DNA of 64,000 nucleotides from Nocardioides limicola (GTDB taxonomy: Bacteria; Actinomycetota; Actinomycetes; Propionibacteriales; Nocardioidaceae). The stretch spans positions 98,417 to 162,416 of the forward strand of contig NZ_JAERJA010000009.1 of NCBI RefSeq assembly GCF_016827675.1. Direction: 5' to 3'. Every line of letters begins with the position of its first letter. Position 1 is the first letter of the stretch. The position numbers and the translations under genes are program-made. The notes beneath the pieces were generated by a model, which was not told the origin of the DNA, searched no databases, and was given only the letters and a program-made list of their open reading frames with translations. Of this stretch, positions 1-8,675 are shown in pieces.

Positions 1-49
1 CGTCCGCGTCCACGGCGGAGCGACGGGCGGGTCGCGGTTGTTCGACCAT
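1..49 (-). CDS. Unidentified gene, first 16 codons only
   Basis: The minus strand has an ATG at 49 with AGGAG about seven bases upstream and an open frame running off the window edge. It would be divergent from the HIT gene. Only sixteen residues, rich in Arg, Ala and Pro, are visible, so no function can be given. The ribosome-binding site is the main support. Confidence 0.4.
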   Translation of the reverse strand, partial: MVEQPRPARRSAVDAD

Positions 50-118
50 CCAGACTCCTGCTCGGGGGGACGGTTGTGAAGCTCTCACGCTACTGACACG
101 CATCGGGCCTCGCATCGG

Positions 119-146
119 TTGACACGCGGTTGGCTGCGCCTAGGCT
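119..146 (+). promoter_or_regulatory. Promoter of the HIT gene, probably leaderless
   Basis: TTGACA at 119-124, a 16-base spacer and TAGGCT at 141-146. The ATG at 153 lies six bases after the -10 box, so transcription would start at or next to the start codon. This is the clearest -35/-10 pair in the window. Confidence 0.65.
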
Positions 147-152
147 GGAGAC

Positions 153-512
153 ATGACCCCTCCAGCAGCCAAGGACGACTGCCTCTTCTGCCGGATCGTG
201 AAGGGGGAGGTGCCGGCCGACGTCGTGCACGCGGGGGAGACCACGATCGCGTTCCGGGACATCAACCCGCAGGCACCGACGCACGTGCTGGTGATCCCGA
301 GCAGCCACTACGCGAATATCGCCGAACTCGCCCAGTGGGAGCCCGGAGCCGTCACGGAACTCTTCGCCACCGCCGCCGAGGTGGCCGAGTCCGAGGGCCT
401 GGGCGATCAGTACCGGCTGGTGTTCAACACCGGTGCGGAGGCGGGGCAGGCCGTCTTCCACACCCACATGCACGTCCTCGGCGGGCGACCGTTGAACTGG
501 CCCCCCGGCTGA
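153..512 (+). CDS. HIT family nucleotide-binding protein
   Basis: A 119-residue histidine-triad protein, the normal length for the HINT branch that hydrolyses phosphoramidates of AMP or GMP in the cytoplasm. The triad H103-T-H105-M-H107-V near the C-terminus is complete, with the last His the expected nucleophile. The N-terminal C10-x2-C13 pair (DCLFC) is usual in bacterial HINT proteins and can hold zinc with a downstream His. It lies just upstream of phoH-ybeY, a common actinobacterial order. The start is fixed by the -10 box six bases away. The physiological substrate is unknown. Confidence 0.9.
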   Translation: MTPPAAKDDCLFCRIVKGEVPADVVHAGETTIAFRDINPQAPTHVLVIPSSHYANIAELAQWEPGAVTELFATAAEVAESEGLGDQYRLVFNTGAEAGQAVFHTHMHVLGGRPLNWPPG

Positions 513-615
513 GCGGGAGCGGGCGGGCGAATTCGACTCGTGGCCCGGACCGGTGCGGACGTAACATGGGGGTGCCAACGTCTTCGCACCAGAAAGGCAG
601 CCCATCCCGGGCCTC

Positions 616-1647
616 ATGACTGATTCACAGCGCAGTGGCACTCCGCGGACCGGCACCCGTCACGTGGTGGTGGTGCCCAACAGCATCAACATGGTGAGCC
701 TGCTCGGGCCGGCCGACGAGCACCTGGCCGCGATCGAGAAGGCCTTCGACGCCGACGTACACGTGCGAGGCAACCGGATCCAGATGGCCGGCGACCCGGC
801 CGAGGTGGCGCTCGCCGAACGACTCCTCGACGAACTCGTCACCATCATCCGCACCGGCCAGCCGGTCACCGCCGAGACCGTGGAGCGGGTGATCGGCATG
901 CTCCGCGCCGAGACCTCCGAGCGTCCGGCCGAGGTGCTCAGCCTCAACATCCTCTCCAACCGTGGCCGCACGATCCGCCCGAAGACCCTGAACCAGAAGC
1001 GCTACGTCGACGCGATCGACAAGCACACCATCACCTTCGGCATCGGCCCCGCGGGCACCGGCAAGACCTATCTGGCGATGGCCAAGGCGGTGCAGGCGCT
1101 GACCTCCAAGGAGGTCAACCGGATCATCCTGTCCCGCCCGGCCGTCGAAGCCGGTGAGAAGCTCGGCTTCCTGCCCGGCACGCTCTCGGAGAAGATCGAC
1201 CCCTACCTGCGGCCGCTGTACGACGCGCTGCACGACATGATCGACCCCGAGTCGATCCCCAAGCTGCTCGCCGCCGGGACGATCGAGGTGGCGCCGCTGG
1301 CCTACCTGCGTGGGCGGTCCCTCAACGACTCGTTCATCATCTTGGACGAGGCCCAGAACACCACGCCCGAGCAGATGAAGATGTTCTTGACCCGACTCGG
1401 CTTCGGCTCCAAGATCGTGGTCACCGGTGACATCACCCAGACCGACCTGCCCGGCGGCGTGAAGTCCGGGCTGCGGGTCGTCGAGGGGATCCTCGACGGT
1501 CTCCGGGACATCTCCTTCAACCGGCTCACCGCCCACGACGTGGTCCGGCACAAGCTGGTCGGACACATCGTGGCGGCGTACGACGACTTCGACGCGCGGG
1601 CCGAGGCCCTCACCGAGGCACGCGGTGTCCGGGAGGATCGTCGGTGA
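616..1647 (+). CDS. phoH: PhoH family P-loop ATPase
   Basis: A 343-residue PhoH-like protein. An N-terminal KH-like region precedes a P-loop domain with Walker A GPAGTGKT (about residues 144-151) and Walker B ILDEAQN (about 241-247), giving the standard length and architecture. The family is linked to RNA metabolism and is nearly always next to ybeY, as here: the ybeY GTG overlaps the phoH stop by four bases. ATP binding can be read from the sequence; the exact RNA-related role is not settled for the family. Confidence 0.95.
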   Translation: MTDSQRSGTPRTGTRHVVVVPNSINMVSLLGPADEHLAAIEKAFDADVHVRGNRIQMAGDPAEVALAERLLDELVTIIRTGQPVTAETVERVIGMLRAETSERPAEVLSLNILSNRGRTIRPKTLNQKRYVDAIDKHTITFGIGPAGTGKTYLAMAKAVQALTSKEVNRIILSRPAVEAGEKLGFLPGTLSEKIDPYLRPLYDALHDMIDPESIPKLLAAGTIEVAPLAYLRGRSLNDSFIILDEAQNTTPEQMKMFLTRLGFGSKIVVTGDITQTDLPGGVKSGLRVVEGILDGLRDISFNRLTAHDVVRHKLVGHIVAAYDDFDARAEALTEARGVREDRR

Positions 1648-2117
1648 CGATCGAGGTGATGAACGAGTCCGGGATGGATGTCGATCTGCGGATGCTGTCG
1701 CAGTTGGCCCGGTTCGTCATGGACACGATGCGGGTGCACCCGCAGGCCGAGTTGTGCATCAAGGCGGTCGACGAGCCGACCATCGCCGAGCTCAACCAGC
1801 AGTGGATGGACAAGCAGGGTCCGACCGACGTGCTCGCCTTCCCGATGGACGAACTGCGGCCCGGCCGGGTCGGCGAGGAGCCCGAGGAGGGAGTGCTCGG
1901 CGACCTGGTGCTCAGTCCGGCTGTGGCGCGCAGGCAGGCCGAGGACCGGGTGCTCGCCGGGCACGCCGGCTACACCGCAGAGGCCGAGCTCGAACTGCTG
2001 GTCACCCACGGGGTGCTGCACCTGCTCGGCTACGACCACGCCGAACCGGAGGAGCACGCAGTGATGTTCGGACTGCAGGACGAACTGCTGGCCCAGTGGC
2101 GGGCCCGGGGCGCCTGA
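1644..2117 (+). CDS. ybeY: Endoribonuclease YbeY (rRNA maturation)
   Basis: This 157-residue metal-dependent endoribonuclease acts in 16S rRNA 3'-end maturation and ribosome quality control. The zinc motif H-x3-H-x5-H is intact as H122, H126 and H132 within HGVLHLLGYDH. The GTG start at 1644 overlaps the phoH stop and gives the usual N-terminus ([10 protein letters not shown]). The next gene starts two bases after the stop, so phoH, ybeY and the CBS-domain gene are probably cotranscribed. Confidence 0.95.
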   Translation: MTIEVMNESGMDVDLRMLSQLARFVMDTMRVHPQAELCIKAVDEPTIAELNQQWMDKQGPTDVLAFPMDELRPGRVGEEPEEGVLGDLVLSPAVARRQAEDRVLAGHAGYTAEAELELLVTHGVLHLLGYDHAEPEEHAVMFGLQDELLAQWRARGA

Positions 2118-2118
2118 G

Positions 2119-3441
2119 GTGCCCACGATCTGGTTGCTCGGCTGCGCCGTCCTGCTGATCCTGCTCGCCGGGCTGCTGGCGGCCGCCGATGCCGCCTTGG
2201 CTTCGTTCTCCAAGGCTCGCGCCGAAGAACTGCGCGACGAAGGTCGAGTCGGCGGCCGCTGGCTGGTCCGGCTGCTCGAGGACTCGCCGAGGATCCTCAA
2301 CACCGCACTGCTGCTGCGGCTGCTGGCCGAGGTCACCGCGATCGTGCTGGTGACCCTGCACCTGCACGACTACTTCGATGGCGACTTCTGGCCGGCGGTC
2401 TTCGCCGCAGCAGGGGTCATGGTGGTGATCTCCTTCGTGGTGCTCGGGGTCGCGCCACGGACCCTGGGGCGGCAGCACGATGACCGGGTGGCCCTGCTCG
2501 CCGCCGGGCCGCTGGTGGCGCTGACCTGGGTGCTGGGCCCGATCCCGAAGGTGCTGATCGCCGTGGGCAACGCGATCACCCCCGGCCGCGGCTTCTCCGA
2601 GGGCCCGTTCTCCACCGAGACCGAGCTGAGGGAGATGGTCGACATCGCCGAGGCGGCCGCGGTGATCGAGGCCGAGGAGCGGCGGATGATCCACTCCGTC
2701 TTCGAGCTCGGTGACACCACCGTGCGTGAGGTGATGGTGCCGCGTCCCGAGGTCGTCTTCATCGAGGACTTCAAGAACCTGCGCCAGGCGCGGTCGCTCT
2801 TCCTGCGCAGCGGATTCAGCCGGGTGCCGGTGGTCGGCGAGAACCTCGACGACGTACGCGGCTTCGCCTATCTCAAGGACGTCGCCCGGCGTGACTTCGA
2901 GGACGCCGACGCGGAGGTGAGCGAGCGGATCGACTCGGTGATGCGGGAGGCCTTCTTCGTCCCGGACAGCAAGCCGGTCGATGATCTGTTGAAGGAGATG
3001 CAGGCCAGGCGGCGGCACATTGCGGTGGTGGTCGACGAGTACGGCGGCACTGCCGGGATCGTGACCATCGAGGACGTGCTCGAGGAGATCGTCGGTGAGA
3101 TCACCGACGAGTACGACGAGGAGGCTGCCGACGTGGAGCGGCTGGCCCCCGACGTGGTCCGGGTGCCGGCGCGGTTCCCCATCGACGACCTCGACGAGGT
3201 CCTCGGGGTGGCCGTCGACGACGACGAGGTGGACTCGGTGGGCGGCCTGATGGCCAAGCACCTCGGCCTGGTGCCCCTGCCCGGGTCCAGCGTCGACGCC
3301 CACGGCCTGCGGTTCGTGGCCGAGGGGATGGTCGGGCGCCGCAAGCGGATCGCCACCGTCCTGGTGCGGGTGCTCGATCCAGAAGGCGAGGACGCCGCGG
3401 ATGTCGCTGCCGGCGATGACTACGCTGAGGCGCATGACTGA
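2119..3441 (+). CDS. CNNM/CorC-HlyC family membrane protein with CBS domains
   Basis: A 440-residue protein with the usual order: an N-terminal DUF21 membrane region with about three to four hydrophobic helices (to about residue 150), paired CBS domains (about 190-330; VMVPRPEVVF and DEYGGTAGIVTIEDVLEEIVGEI are visible as short blocks), and a C-terminal CorC_HlyC domain. Members are often labelled hemolysin, but recent work favours Mg2+ or other divalent cation transport. The start is GTG two bases after ybeY, so translational coupling is likely. Substrate is inferred from family only. Confidence 0.9.
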   Translation: MPTIWLLGCAVLLILLAGLLAAADAALASFSKARAEELRDEGRVGGRWLVRLLEDSPRILNTALLLRLLAEVTAIVLVTLHLHDYFDGDFWPAVFAAAGVMVVISFVVLGVAPRTLGRQHDDRVALLAAGPLVALTWVLGPIPKVLIAVGNAITPGRGFSEGPFSTETELREMVDIAEAAAVIEAEERRMIHSVFELGDTTVREVMVPRPEVVFIEDFKNLRQARSLFLRSGFSRVPVVGENLDDVRGFAYLKDVARRDFEDADAEVSERIDSVMREAFFVPDSKPVDDLLKEMQARRRHIAVVVDEYGGTAGIVTIEDVLEEIVGEITDEYDEEAADVERLAPDVVRVPARFPIDDLDEVLGVAVDDDEVDSVGGLMAKHLGLVPLPGSSVDAHGLRFVAEGMVGRRKRIATVLVRVLDPEGEDAADVAAGDDYAEAHD

Positions 3442-3784
3442 CGCCGTGGAGTTGAGCGCCGAGGACACCAAACTGGTCACCCTGGCCCGGGCGACCCGGG
3501 CTCGGGTGCGGTCCGAGGAAGCTGCCGCGGTGCGGGACCAGGACGGTCGTACCTACGCAGCGGCGACGGTGGACCTGCCCTCCCTGAAGGTCTCCGCGAT
3601 CGCCGGCTGCGTGGTGATGGCCCTGGCAGCGGGCGCGACCACCCTGGAAGCGGTGGTGGTGCTCGGTGAACACGACACGGTGGCCGAGCCGGATGTGGCG
3701 TTGGTGCGGGAGTTCGGCGGCACCGGCATCCCCGTGCACCACGGCGACCCCCGCGGACGGATCACCGGCACCCTGGTCTCATGA
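3434..3784 (+). CDS. Cytidine deaminase-fold protein lacking the zinc site
   Basis: A 116-residue protein with the small cytidine deaminase-like pattern (YAAATVDLPSLKVSAIAGCV and GATTLEAVVVLGE) found between the CBS-domain gene and era in many actinobacteria. The Cys/His-Ala-Glu and Pro-Cys-x2-Cys residues that bind zinc and activate water in real deaminases are absent, so catalysis by the usual mechanism is unlikely. The ATG at 3434 overlaps the previous gene by eight bases. It ends in an ATGA overlap with the HAD gene. The role is unknown; binding of a nucleoside or a scaffold function are guesses. Confidence 0.75.
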   Translation: MTDAVELSAEDTKLVTLARATRARVRSEEAAAVRDQDGRTYAAATVDLPSLKVSAIAGCVVMALAAGATTLEAVVVLGEHDTVAEPDVALVREFGGTGIPVHHGDPRGRITGTLVS

Positions 3785-4389
3785 GCCGACCGTCCATCGG
3801 CTTCGACCTGGACATGACCCTGATCGACACCGTGCCGGGGTTCGGCGCTGTGTTGCGGGCACTGGCGCTCGAACTCGACGTGGTGTTGCCGGTGGAGGAG
3901 TTGACCAGTCGACTCGGGCCACCCCTGGAGATGATGCTGGCGCCGTATCTGCCCGAGGGTGAGGTGGCGGCTGCCAGTGACCGGTTCCGGGCGTTGTATC
4001 CCACCCATGCGATCACCTCTGTGCCGTTGCTGCCCGGTGCCCACGCCGCGTTGGCTGCGGTGCGGTCGCGGGGTGGGCGGAACGTGCTGGTCACCGGCAA
4101 GTACCCGGCCAACGCACAACTTCACGTGGATCACCTCCAGCTCGACGTGGATGTCCTGGAAGGGTGGGTCTGGGGGATCGGGAAGGCCGAGGTGTTGCGC
4201 AGAGAGGGCGTGGCGGCGTACGTCGGGGATCACGTCCACGACGTGGAGGGGGCGCTGGCGGCCGGAGTGGTGAGTGTCTCGGTGCTCACCGGCGGCTGCA
4301 CCCGCGCCGAACTCCTCGATGCCGGCACCGACGTGGTGCTGGACTCCCTGGAGGAGTTCCCCGACTGGTTCTCCGACTTCACCCGCTGA
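3781..4389 (+). CDS. HAD-superfamily hydrolase (phosphatase)
   Basis: A 202-residue haloacid dehalogenase-type hydrolase. Motif I is DLDMTLIDT (D8 and D10 as nucleophile and acid/base). Motif II lies in VLVTGKYPAN with Lys, and an acidic motif III is in YVGDHVHDVEGA. A small helical cap lies between motifs I and II, as in phosphoglycolate phosphatase-like members. It starts within the stop of the deaminase-like gene (ATGA). The substrate cannot be read from sequence. Confidence 0.85.
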   Translation: MSRPSIGFDLDMTLIDTVPGFGAVLRALALELDVVLPVEELTSRLGPPLEMMLAPYLPEGEVAAASDRFRALYPTHAITSVPLLPGAHAALAAVRSRGGRNVLVTGKYPANAQLHVDHLQLDVDVLEGWVWGIGKAEVLRREGVAAYVGDHVHDVEGALAAGVVSVSVLTGGCTRAELLDAGTDVVLDSLEEFPDWFSDFTR

Positions 4390-4396
4390 CCCCCGC

Positions 4397-4453
4397 ATTC
4401 CCGTGCATTCAGCACCAAGAACGGGCCAGATCACAGCCACAATGCACGGGAAT
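4397..4453. repeat. Perfect 13-bp inverted repeat with 31-base loop
   Basis: ATTCCCGTGCATT at 4397-4409 is repeated exactly as its reverse complement at 4441-4453. It lies directly after the HAD stop, so it may be a hairpin terminator for the phoH-to-HAD operon, but there is no U-tract and the loop is long. Confidence 0.6.
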
Positions 4454-4509
4454 CGACGGGTGAGGCGCGGCCACCGGACAGTGGCTGTCCGGGATCGCTG
4501 GAGAAATCA

Positions 4510-4935
4510 GTGCCAGCGGGCAAGCATGGGCGCATGGCTCTTCGCTGGTACACCGTGGTCATCGACTGTCGCGACGTCGCCGCCCAGGCCCGCTGGTGGG
4601 CGCAGGCGCTGGACTGGAAGCCGATCTATGAGGCTGAGGACGAGGTGGTGCTGGTGCCGTCGTGGGTGGATGACGAGGCGCTGAGTTCCACTCCTTGGCA
4701 ACGCGTCCCACCGGGGCTGGTCTTCGTGCCGGTCCCGGAGGGCAAACAGGTCAAGAACCGACTCCACCTCGATCTGGCCCCGCACATCACCGACGACCGC
4801 GAGGCCGAGATCGACCGGCTGCTGTCCCTGGGCGCCACCCGGGTGGACGTCGGTCAGCGCGACGACACCTCCTGGGACGTGCTGGCCGACCCGGAGGGCA
4901 ACGAGTTCTGCGTGCTGTCGTCGCGGGAGAACTGA
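4510..4935 (+). CDS. VOC (glyoxalase/bleomycin-resistance fold) protein
   Basis: About 141 residues with the betaalphabetabetabeta pattern of VOC proteins; RWYTVVIDCRDVAAQARWW opens the domain and DPEGNEFCVL closes it, both hallmarks of the glyoxalase-like domain. GTG 4510 has GGAGA six bases upstream; ATG 4534 (MALRWYT) is the alternative and fits homologues equally well. Family members bind metal for isomerase or dioxygenase reactions or bind drugs. The substrate is not predictable and the gene stands alone. Confidence 0.8.
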   Translation: MPAGKHGRMALRWYTVVIDCRDVAAQARWWAQALDWKPIYEAEDEVVLVPSWVDDEALSSTPWQRVPPGLVFVPVPEGKQVKNRLHLDLAPHITDDREAEIDRLLSLGATRVDVGQRDDTSWDVLADPEGNEFCVLSSREN

Positions 4936-4942
4936 GCCCGGC

Positions 4943-4948
4943 TATGGT
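4943..4948 (+). promoter_or_regulatory. -10 box, leaderless esterase
   Basis: TATGGT six bases before the ATG at 4955; no ribosome-binding site is visible. Confidence 0.5.
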
Positions 4949-4954
4949 CTGGCC

Positions 4955-5866
4955 ATGCCTGTGGACCCTCAACTCGTCCCGATCCTTCAGCTCATCGAGA
5001 GCGGGACACCCCTTCATGAACTCGGCCCCGACGAAGCGCGCGGTTCCTTCCGCAAGCTGACCGTGGAGATGCGGGCACCCGACAGCGTGGTCCCGGTCGA
5101 GTCGGTGGCCGACACCACCGTGGCCGGGGCGGCGGGCGTCCTCCCGGCCAGGGTCTACCGGCCGGACGCCGACGGCCCGGTGCCGACCGTGGTACTCCTG
5201 CACGGGGGCGGCTTCGTGATCGGGGACCTGGACACCCACGACAACATGGCCAGGTCGATCTGCCGGGGCGCTCAGTCGGTGGTGGTCTCGGTCGACTACC
5301 GGCTCGCCCCCGAGGCCCGGTTCCCGGCCGCCGCCGAGGACGCGATCGCCGCCACCGCCGACGTTCAGCGGCGACTCGCCGAGTTCGGCGGCAACGACGT
5401 ACTCGCGGTGGCTGGTGACTCCGCCGGTGGCAACCTGTCCGCGGTGACCGCCCAGCACGTGCCCGGCATCGCCGCTCAACTGCTGATCTACCCGGCCACC
5501 GACGTGCTCGGTGACTACCCGTCCCGGGTCGAGAACGCCACCGGCTATTTCCTCGACGAGCCCACGATGGCCTGGTTCATCGGCCAGTACGTCGAGGCCG
5601 ACACTGATCTGCTTGACCCGCGGCTCTCCCCGCTGCGCGGCGACCTCGCCGATCTGCCGCCGGCGGTGGTGGTGACGGCCGAGTTCGACCCGCTGCGAGA
5701 CGAGGGCATCGCGTACGCCGAGGCGCTGTCCGCCGCCGGGACCGACGTCTGGCAGCACACCTGGCCCGGCCTGATCCACGGCTTCTTCGACATGGGCCCC
5801 TGGTCGGCCGCCTGTCAGACCGCGATCGACGAGACCATCGCCCGGTTCGCCACGCTACTGCGCTGA
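4955..5866 (+). CDS. Alpha/beta hydrolase (HSL-type carboxylesterase)
   Basis: A 303-residue serine esterase of the hormone-sensitive lipase family. The oxyanion-hole motif HGGGF (about residue 87) and the nucleophile elbow GDSAGG (Ser about 154) are intact. The acid is expected in TAEFDPLRDEG and the His in GLIHGFFDMG near the C-terminus. Length and motifs match Lip/NlhH-like cytoplasmic esterases acting on short acyl esters. It has its own probable leaderless promoter. The natural substrate is unknown. Confidence 0.9.
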   Translation: MPVDPQLVPILQLIESGTPLHELGPDEARGSFRKLTVEMRAPDSVVPVESVADTTVAGAAGVLPARVYRPDADGPVPTVVLLHGGGFVIGDLDTHDNMARSICRGAQSVVVSVDYRLAPEARFPAAAEDAIAATADVQRRLAEFGGNDVLAVAGDSAGGNLSAVTAQHVPGIAAQLLIYPATDVLGDYPSRVENATGYFLDEPTMAWFIGQYVEADTDLLDPRLSPLRGDLADLPPAVVVTAEFDPLRDEGIAYAEALSAAGTDVWQHTWPGLIHGFFDMGPWSAACQTAIDETIARFATLLR

Positions 5867-5938
5867 CCCGGGGCCCTGGCCGGTCGCACGCGGGACCTGC
5901 CCAGCCGGAAAGGGGTAGGAAACCCCGGCGACATTCGC

Positions 5939-5944
5939 TACCGT
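5939..5944 (+). promoter_or_regulatory. -10 box for tmsAB
   Basis: TACCGT seven bases before the ATG at 5952. A GGGGT-N5-ACCCC palindrome at 5912-5926 lies just upstream and could be an operator or the terminator of the esterase gene. Confidence 0.45.
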
Positions 5945-5951
5945 CGATGCA

Positions 5952-7385
5952 ATGACGTCGTCGGGGACGTGGGAGGAGCACGCGGCAGCCGTTGAGCGGC
6001 TGCGCGCGTCGTACGCCGCGCTGCCCGAGGATGCGCCGGTCCGGATCGCCAAGCGCACCTCGAACCTCTTCCGCCCGCGTGCCGCCACCGGCGTGCCCGG
6101 ACTCGACGTGGTCGGGTTGTCGTCGGTGATCGAGGTCGACGCCGACGCCCGCACCGCCGACGTCCAGGGCATGTGCACGTACGAGGACCTCGTCGACGCG
6201 ACCCTCCCGCACGGGCTGATCCCGCTCGTCGTCCCGCAACTGCGCACCATCACCCTCGGCGGCGCGGTCACCGGCCTGGGCGTCGAGGCCACCTCGTTCC
6301 GCAACGGACTGCCGCATGAGTCGGTGCTGGAGATGGACGTGTTCACCGGTGCCGGCGAGGTGGTCACCGCCCGGCCCGACAACGAGCACGCCGACCTGTT
6401 CCGCACCTTCCCCAACTCCTACGGGTCCCTCGGGTACGCCGTCCGGCTCCGGATCGCGCTCGAAGCGGTCCCGGACCGGGTCGAGCTCCGACATGTCCGC
6501 TTCGACACCTCCGCCGCGCTCACCGAGGCCGTACTCCGCATCGCCGAGGATCGGAGCTGGGACGGCGTTCGCGTGGACGGACTCGACGGAGTCGCCTTCG
6601 GCCCCCACGAGCTGTACCTGACCCTGGCCACCTGGACCGACCGCGACGGACCCACCAGCGACTACACCGGCCCACAGATCTACTACCGGTCGATCCAGAC
6701 CCGTAGCACCGACCTGCTGACCATGCACGACTACCTGTGGCGCTGGGACACCGACTGGTTCTGGTGCTCGGGCGCGTTCGGGCTGCACAACCCACGGATC
6801 CGGCGGCTCTGGCCGCGTCGCTGGCGTCGTTCGGACGTCTACCACCGGCTGGTCGGGCTGGACCGCCGACTGAAGGTCATGGATCGCCTCGACGCCCGTG
6901 CGGGTCGTCAGCCCCGCGAGCACGTGATCCAGGACGTCGAGGTGCCGGCCGAGCACCTGCCCGAGTTCCTGGCCTGGTTCGACGAGCACGTCGGGATGAC
7001 CCCGGTATGGCTCTGCCCGTTGCGGGTCTCGACAAGCTCGACCGGCGAGGGAGACTCGACCGGCGAGGGAGACTCGACCGGCGAGGGAGACTCGACCGCG
7101 CACCCGTGGCCGTCGTACCCGCTGCGTCCCGGCACCACCTACGTCAACGTCGGCTTCTGGGGGGTGGTCCGCGTCGATGACCCGACCGAGGCGCCGACCA
7201 ACCGGGCGATCGAGGCAAAGGTGCACGAGCTCGACGGCCACAAGTCGCTCTACTCCGAGGCCTTCTACGACCGCGACACCTTCGACGGACTCTACGACGG
7301 CGCCAACCTGGCGACCGTGAAGAAGCGCTACGACCCCGACGACAGATTGACCACTCTCTACGACAAGGCGGTGAGACGACGATGA
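5952..7385 (+). CDS. tmsA: FAD-binding reductase for 10-methyl fatty acids (TmsA/BfaB type)
   Basis: A 477-residue FAD-linked oxidase-fold protein related to DprE1 and sterol delta-24 reductases. The FAD region has GGAVTGLGVEATSFRNG, and the C-terminal part ends with LYDGANL and KKRYDPDDRL typical of the group. Next to the cyclopropane-synthase-like tmsB it should reduce the 10-methylene acyl chain to the 10-methyl chain (tuberculostearate-type lipid). It overlaps tmsB by four bases (ATGA). Odd point: around residues 363-382 an 18-bp unit repeats three times, encoding STGEGD three times within an otherwise conserved region, apparently an in-frame insertion. Confidence 0.8.
   Translation: MTSSGTWEEHAAAVERLRASYAALPEDAPVRIAKRTSNLFRPRAATGVPGLDVVGLSSVIEVDADARTADVQGMCTYEDLVDATLPHGLIPLVVPQLRTITLGGAVTGLGVEATSFRNGLPHESVLEMDVFTGAGEVVTARPDNEHADLFRTFPNSYGSLGYAVRLRIALEAVPDRVELRHVRFDTSAALTEAVLRIAEDRSWDGVRVDGLDGVAFGPHELYLTLATWTDRDGPTSDYTGPQIYYRSIQTRSTDLLTMHDYLWRWDTDWFWCSGAFGLHNPRIRRLWPRRWRRSDVYHRLVGLDRRLKVMDRLDARAGRQPREHVIQDVEVPAEHLPEFLAWFDEHVGMTPVWLCPLRVSTSSTGEGDSTGEGDSTGEGDSTAHPWPSYPLRPGTTYVNVGFWGVVRVDDPTEAPTNRAIEAKVHELDGHKSLYSEAFYDRDTFDGLYDGANLATVKKRYDPDDRLTTLYDKAVRRR
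7038..7098. repeat. 18-bp tandem repeat inside tmsA, derived from a dispersed palindrome
   Basis: Three exact 18-bp units start at 7038, 7056 and 7074 (CTCGACCGGCGAGGGAGA), followed by a seven-base partial copy. The first unit is preceded by GGTCTCGACAAG, resembling the dispersed REP-like sequences of Nocardioides-type genomes. The reading frame is kept. Confidence 0.85.
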
Positions 7386-8650
7386 CGATCCGGATCGGTG
7401 AGGCCGTCGAGGCGCTGGTGCCCGACGGGATGCCGCTGCGGTTCACGGCGTACGACGGGAGTGCGGTGGGTCCAGACGATGCCCCCGTCGCTCTGCACCT
7501 GCGCAACGAACGCGGGCTCGAGTACCTGATGACGGCCCCCGGCGACCTGGGCATGGCCCGCGCCTACGTGCGCGGCGACATGGTCGCCGAAGGGGTGCAC
7601 CCGGGTGACCCGTACCTGTTGGTGGCCGCCCTGGCCGGGGTGCGGTTCCAGCTCCCCGGACCGGCCGAACTGGTGCGACTGATCCGTGGCCTGGGCCTCA
7701 ACCACCTCAAGCCGCCGCCGGTCCCGCCCCAGGAGCACCTGCCGCGCTGGCGGCGGGCGATCGAAGGGCTGCGGCATTCGATGAGCCGGGACGCAGAGGT
7801 GATCAGTCACCACTACGACGTCTCCAACCGGTTCTACGAGATGGTGCTCGGCCCGTCCATGACCTACACCTGCGCCGTGTACGAGACCGAGGACGCCACC
7901 TTGGAGGAGGCTCAGGCCGCCAAGTACGACCTGATCTGCCGCAAGCTCGACCTCCAGGCAGGCCAGCGGCTGCTCGATGTCGGCTGTGGCTGGGGTGGCA
8001 TGGTCCGCTTCGCCGCCCGGGAGTACGGCGTCCGGGCGCTGGGCGTCACCCTGTCCAGGCAACAGGCCGACTGGGGAAAGCAGGCCATCGACTCCGAAGG
8101 ACTCGGGGACCTGGCCGAGATCCGGCACCTGGACTACCGGGACGTGATCGAGGCCGACTTCGATGCGGTCAGTTCGATCGGGCTGACCGAGCACGTCGGG
8201 GTGCGCAACTACCCGGCGTACTTCAGTCACCTGCGGGACCGGCTCAAGCCTGAGGGACGGCTGCTCAACCACTGCATCACCCGACCGCACAACCGGCCTC
8301 AGGAGACCGGCGCCTTCATCGACCGCTACGTCTTCCCGGACGGGGAACTCACCGGGTCGGGACGGATCGTGACCGCCGCCCAGGACGTCGGACTGGAGGT
8401 GCAGCACGCGGAGAACTTCCGGGTCCACTACGCCCGCACGTTGGCCGGGTGGTGTCGCAACCTGGTGGCCAACTGGGACGAATGTGTGGCGGAGGTCGGT
8501 GAGGGCACCGCGCGGGTGTGGGGTCTCTACATGGCCGGCTCCCGATTCGGGTTCGAGCGCAACGAGATCCAGCTGCACCACGTGCTGGCGACCCGGACCG
8601 ACGGAACGGGGCGGAGCGGCTACCCGTTGCGGCACAGCTTCGGTGCCTGA
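7382..8650 (+). CDS. tmsB: SAM-dependent acyl-chain methyltransferase (TmsB/cyclopropane synthase type)
   Basis: A 422-residue cyclopropane-fatty-acid-synthase family enzyme. An N-terminal lipid-binding part is followed by the Rossmann methyltransferase with motif I LLDVGCGWGG (about residue 198) and the family blocks SHHYDVSNRFYEMVLG, TYTCAVYE and GLTEHVG. With the preceding FAD reductase it should methylate C10 of oleoyl chains in membrane phospholipids to 10-methylene, which TmsA reduces. The ATG lies in the tmsA stop. A plain cyclopropane synthase is the alternative, but the reductase partner argues for 10-methyl products. Confidence 0.85.
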   Translation: MTIRIGEAVEALVPDGMPLRFTAYDGSAVGPDDAPVALHLRNERGLEYLMTAPGDLGMARAYVRGDMVAEGVHPGDPYLLVAALAGVRFQLPGPAELVRLIRGLGLNHLKPPPVPPQEHLPRWRRAIEGLRHSMSRDAEVISHHYDVSNRFYEMVLGPSMTYTCAVYETEDATLEEAQAAKYDLICRKLDLQAGQRLLDVGCGWGGMVRFAAREYGVRALGVTLSRQQADWGKQAIDSEGLGDLAEIRHLDYRDVIEADFDAVSSIGLTEHVGVRNYPAYFSHLRDRLKPEGRLLNHCITRPHNRPQETGAFIDRYVFPDGELTGSGRIVTAAQDVGLEVQHAENFRVHYARTLAGWCRNLVANWDECVAEVGEGTARVWGLYMAGSRFGFERNEIQLHHVLATRTDGTGRSGYPLRHSFGA

Positions 8651-8663
8651 GGCCCACCCCGGC

Positions 8664-8669
8664 TAGGCT
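8664..8669 (+). promoter_or_regulatory. -10 box, leaderless SIP gene
   Basis: TAGGCT six bases before the GTG at 8676. Confidence 0.5.
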
Positions 8670-8675
8670 CACCCG

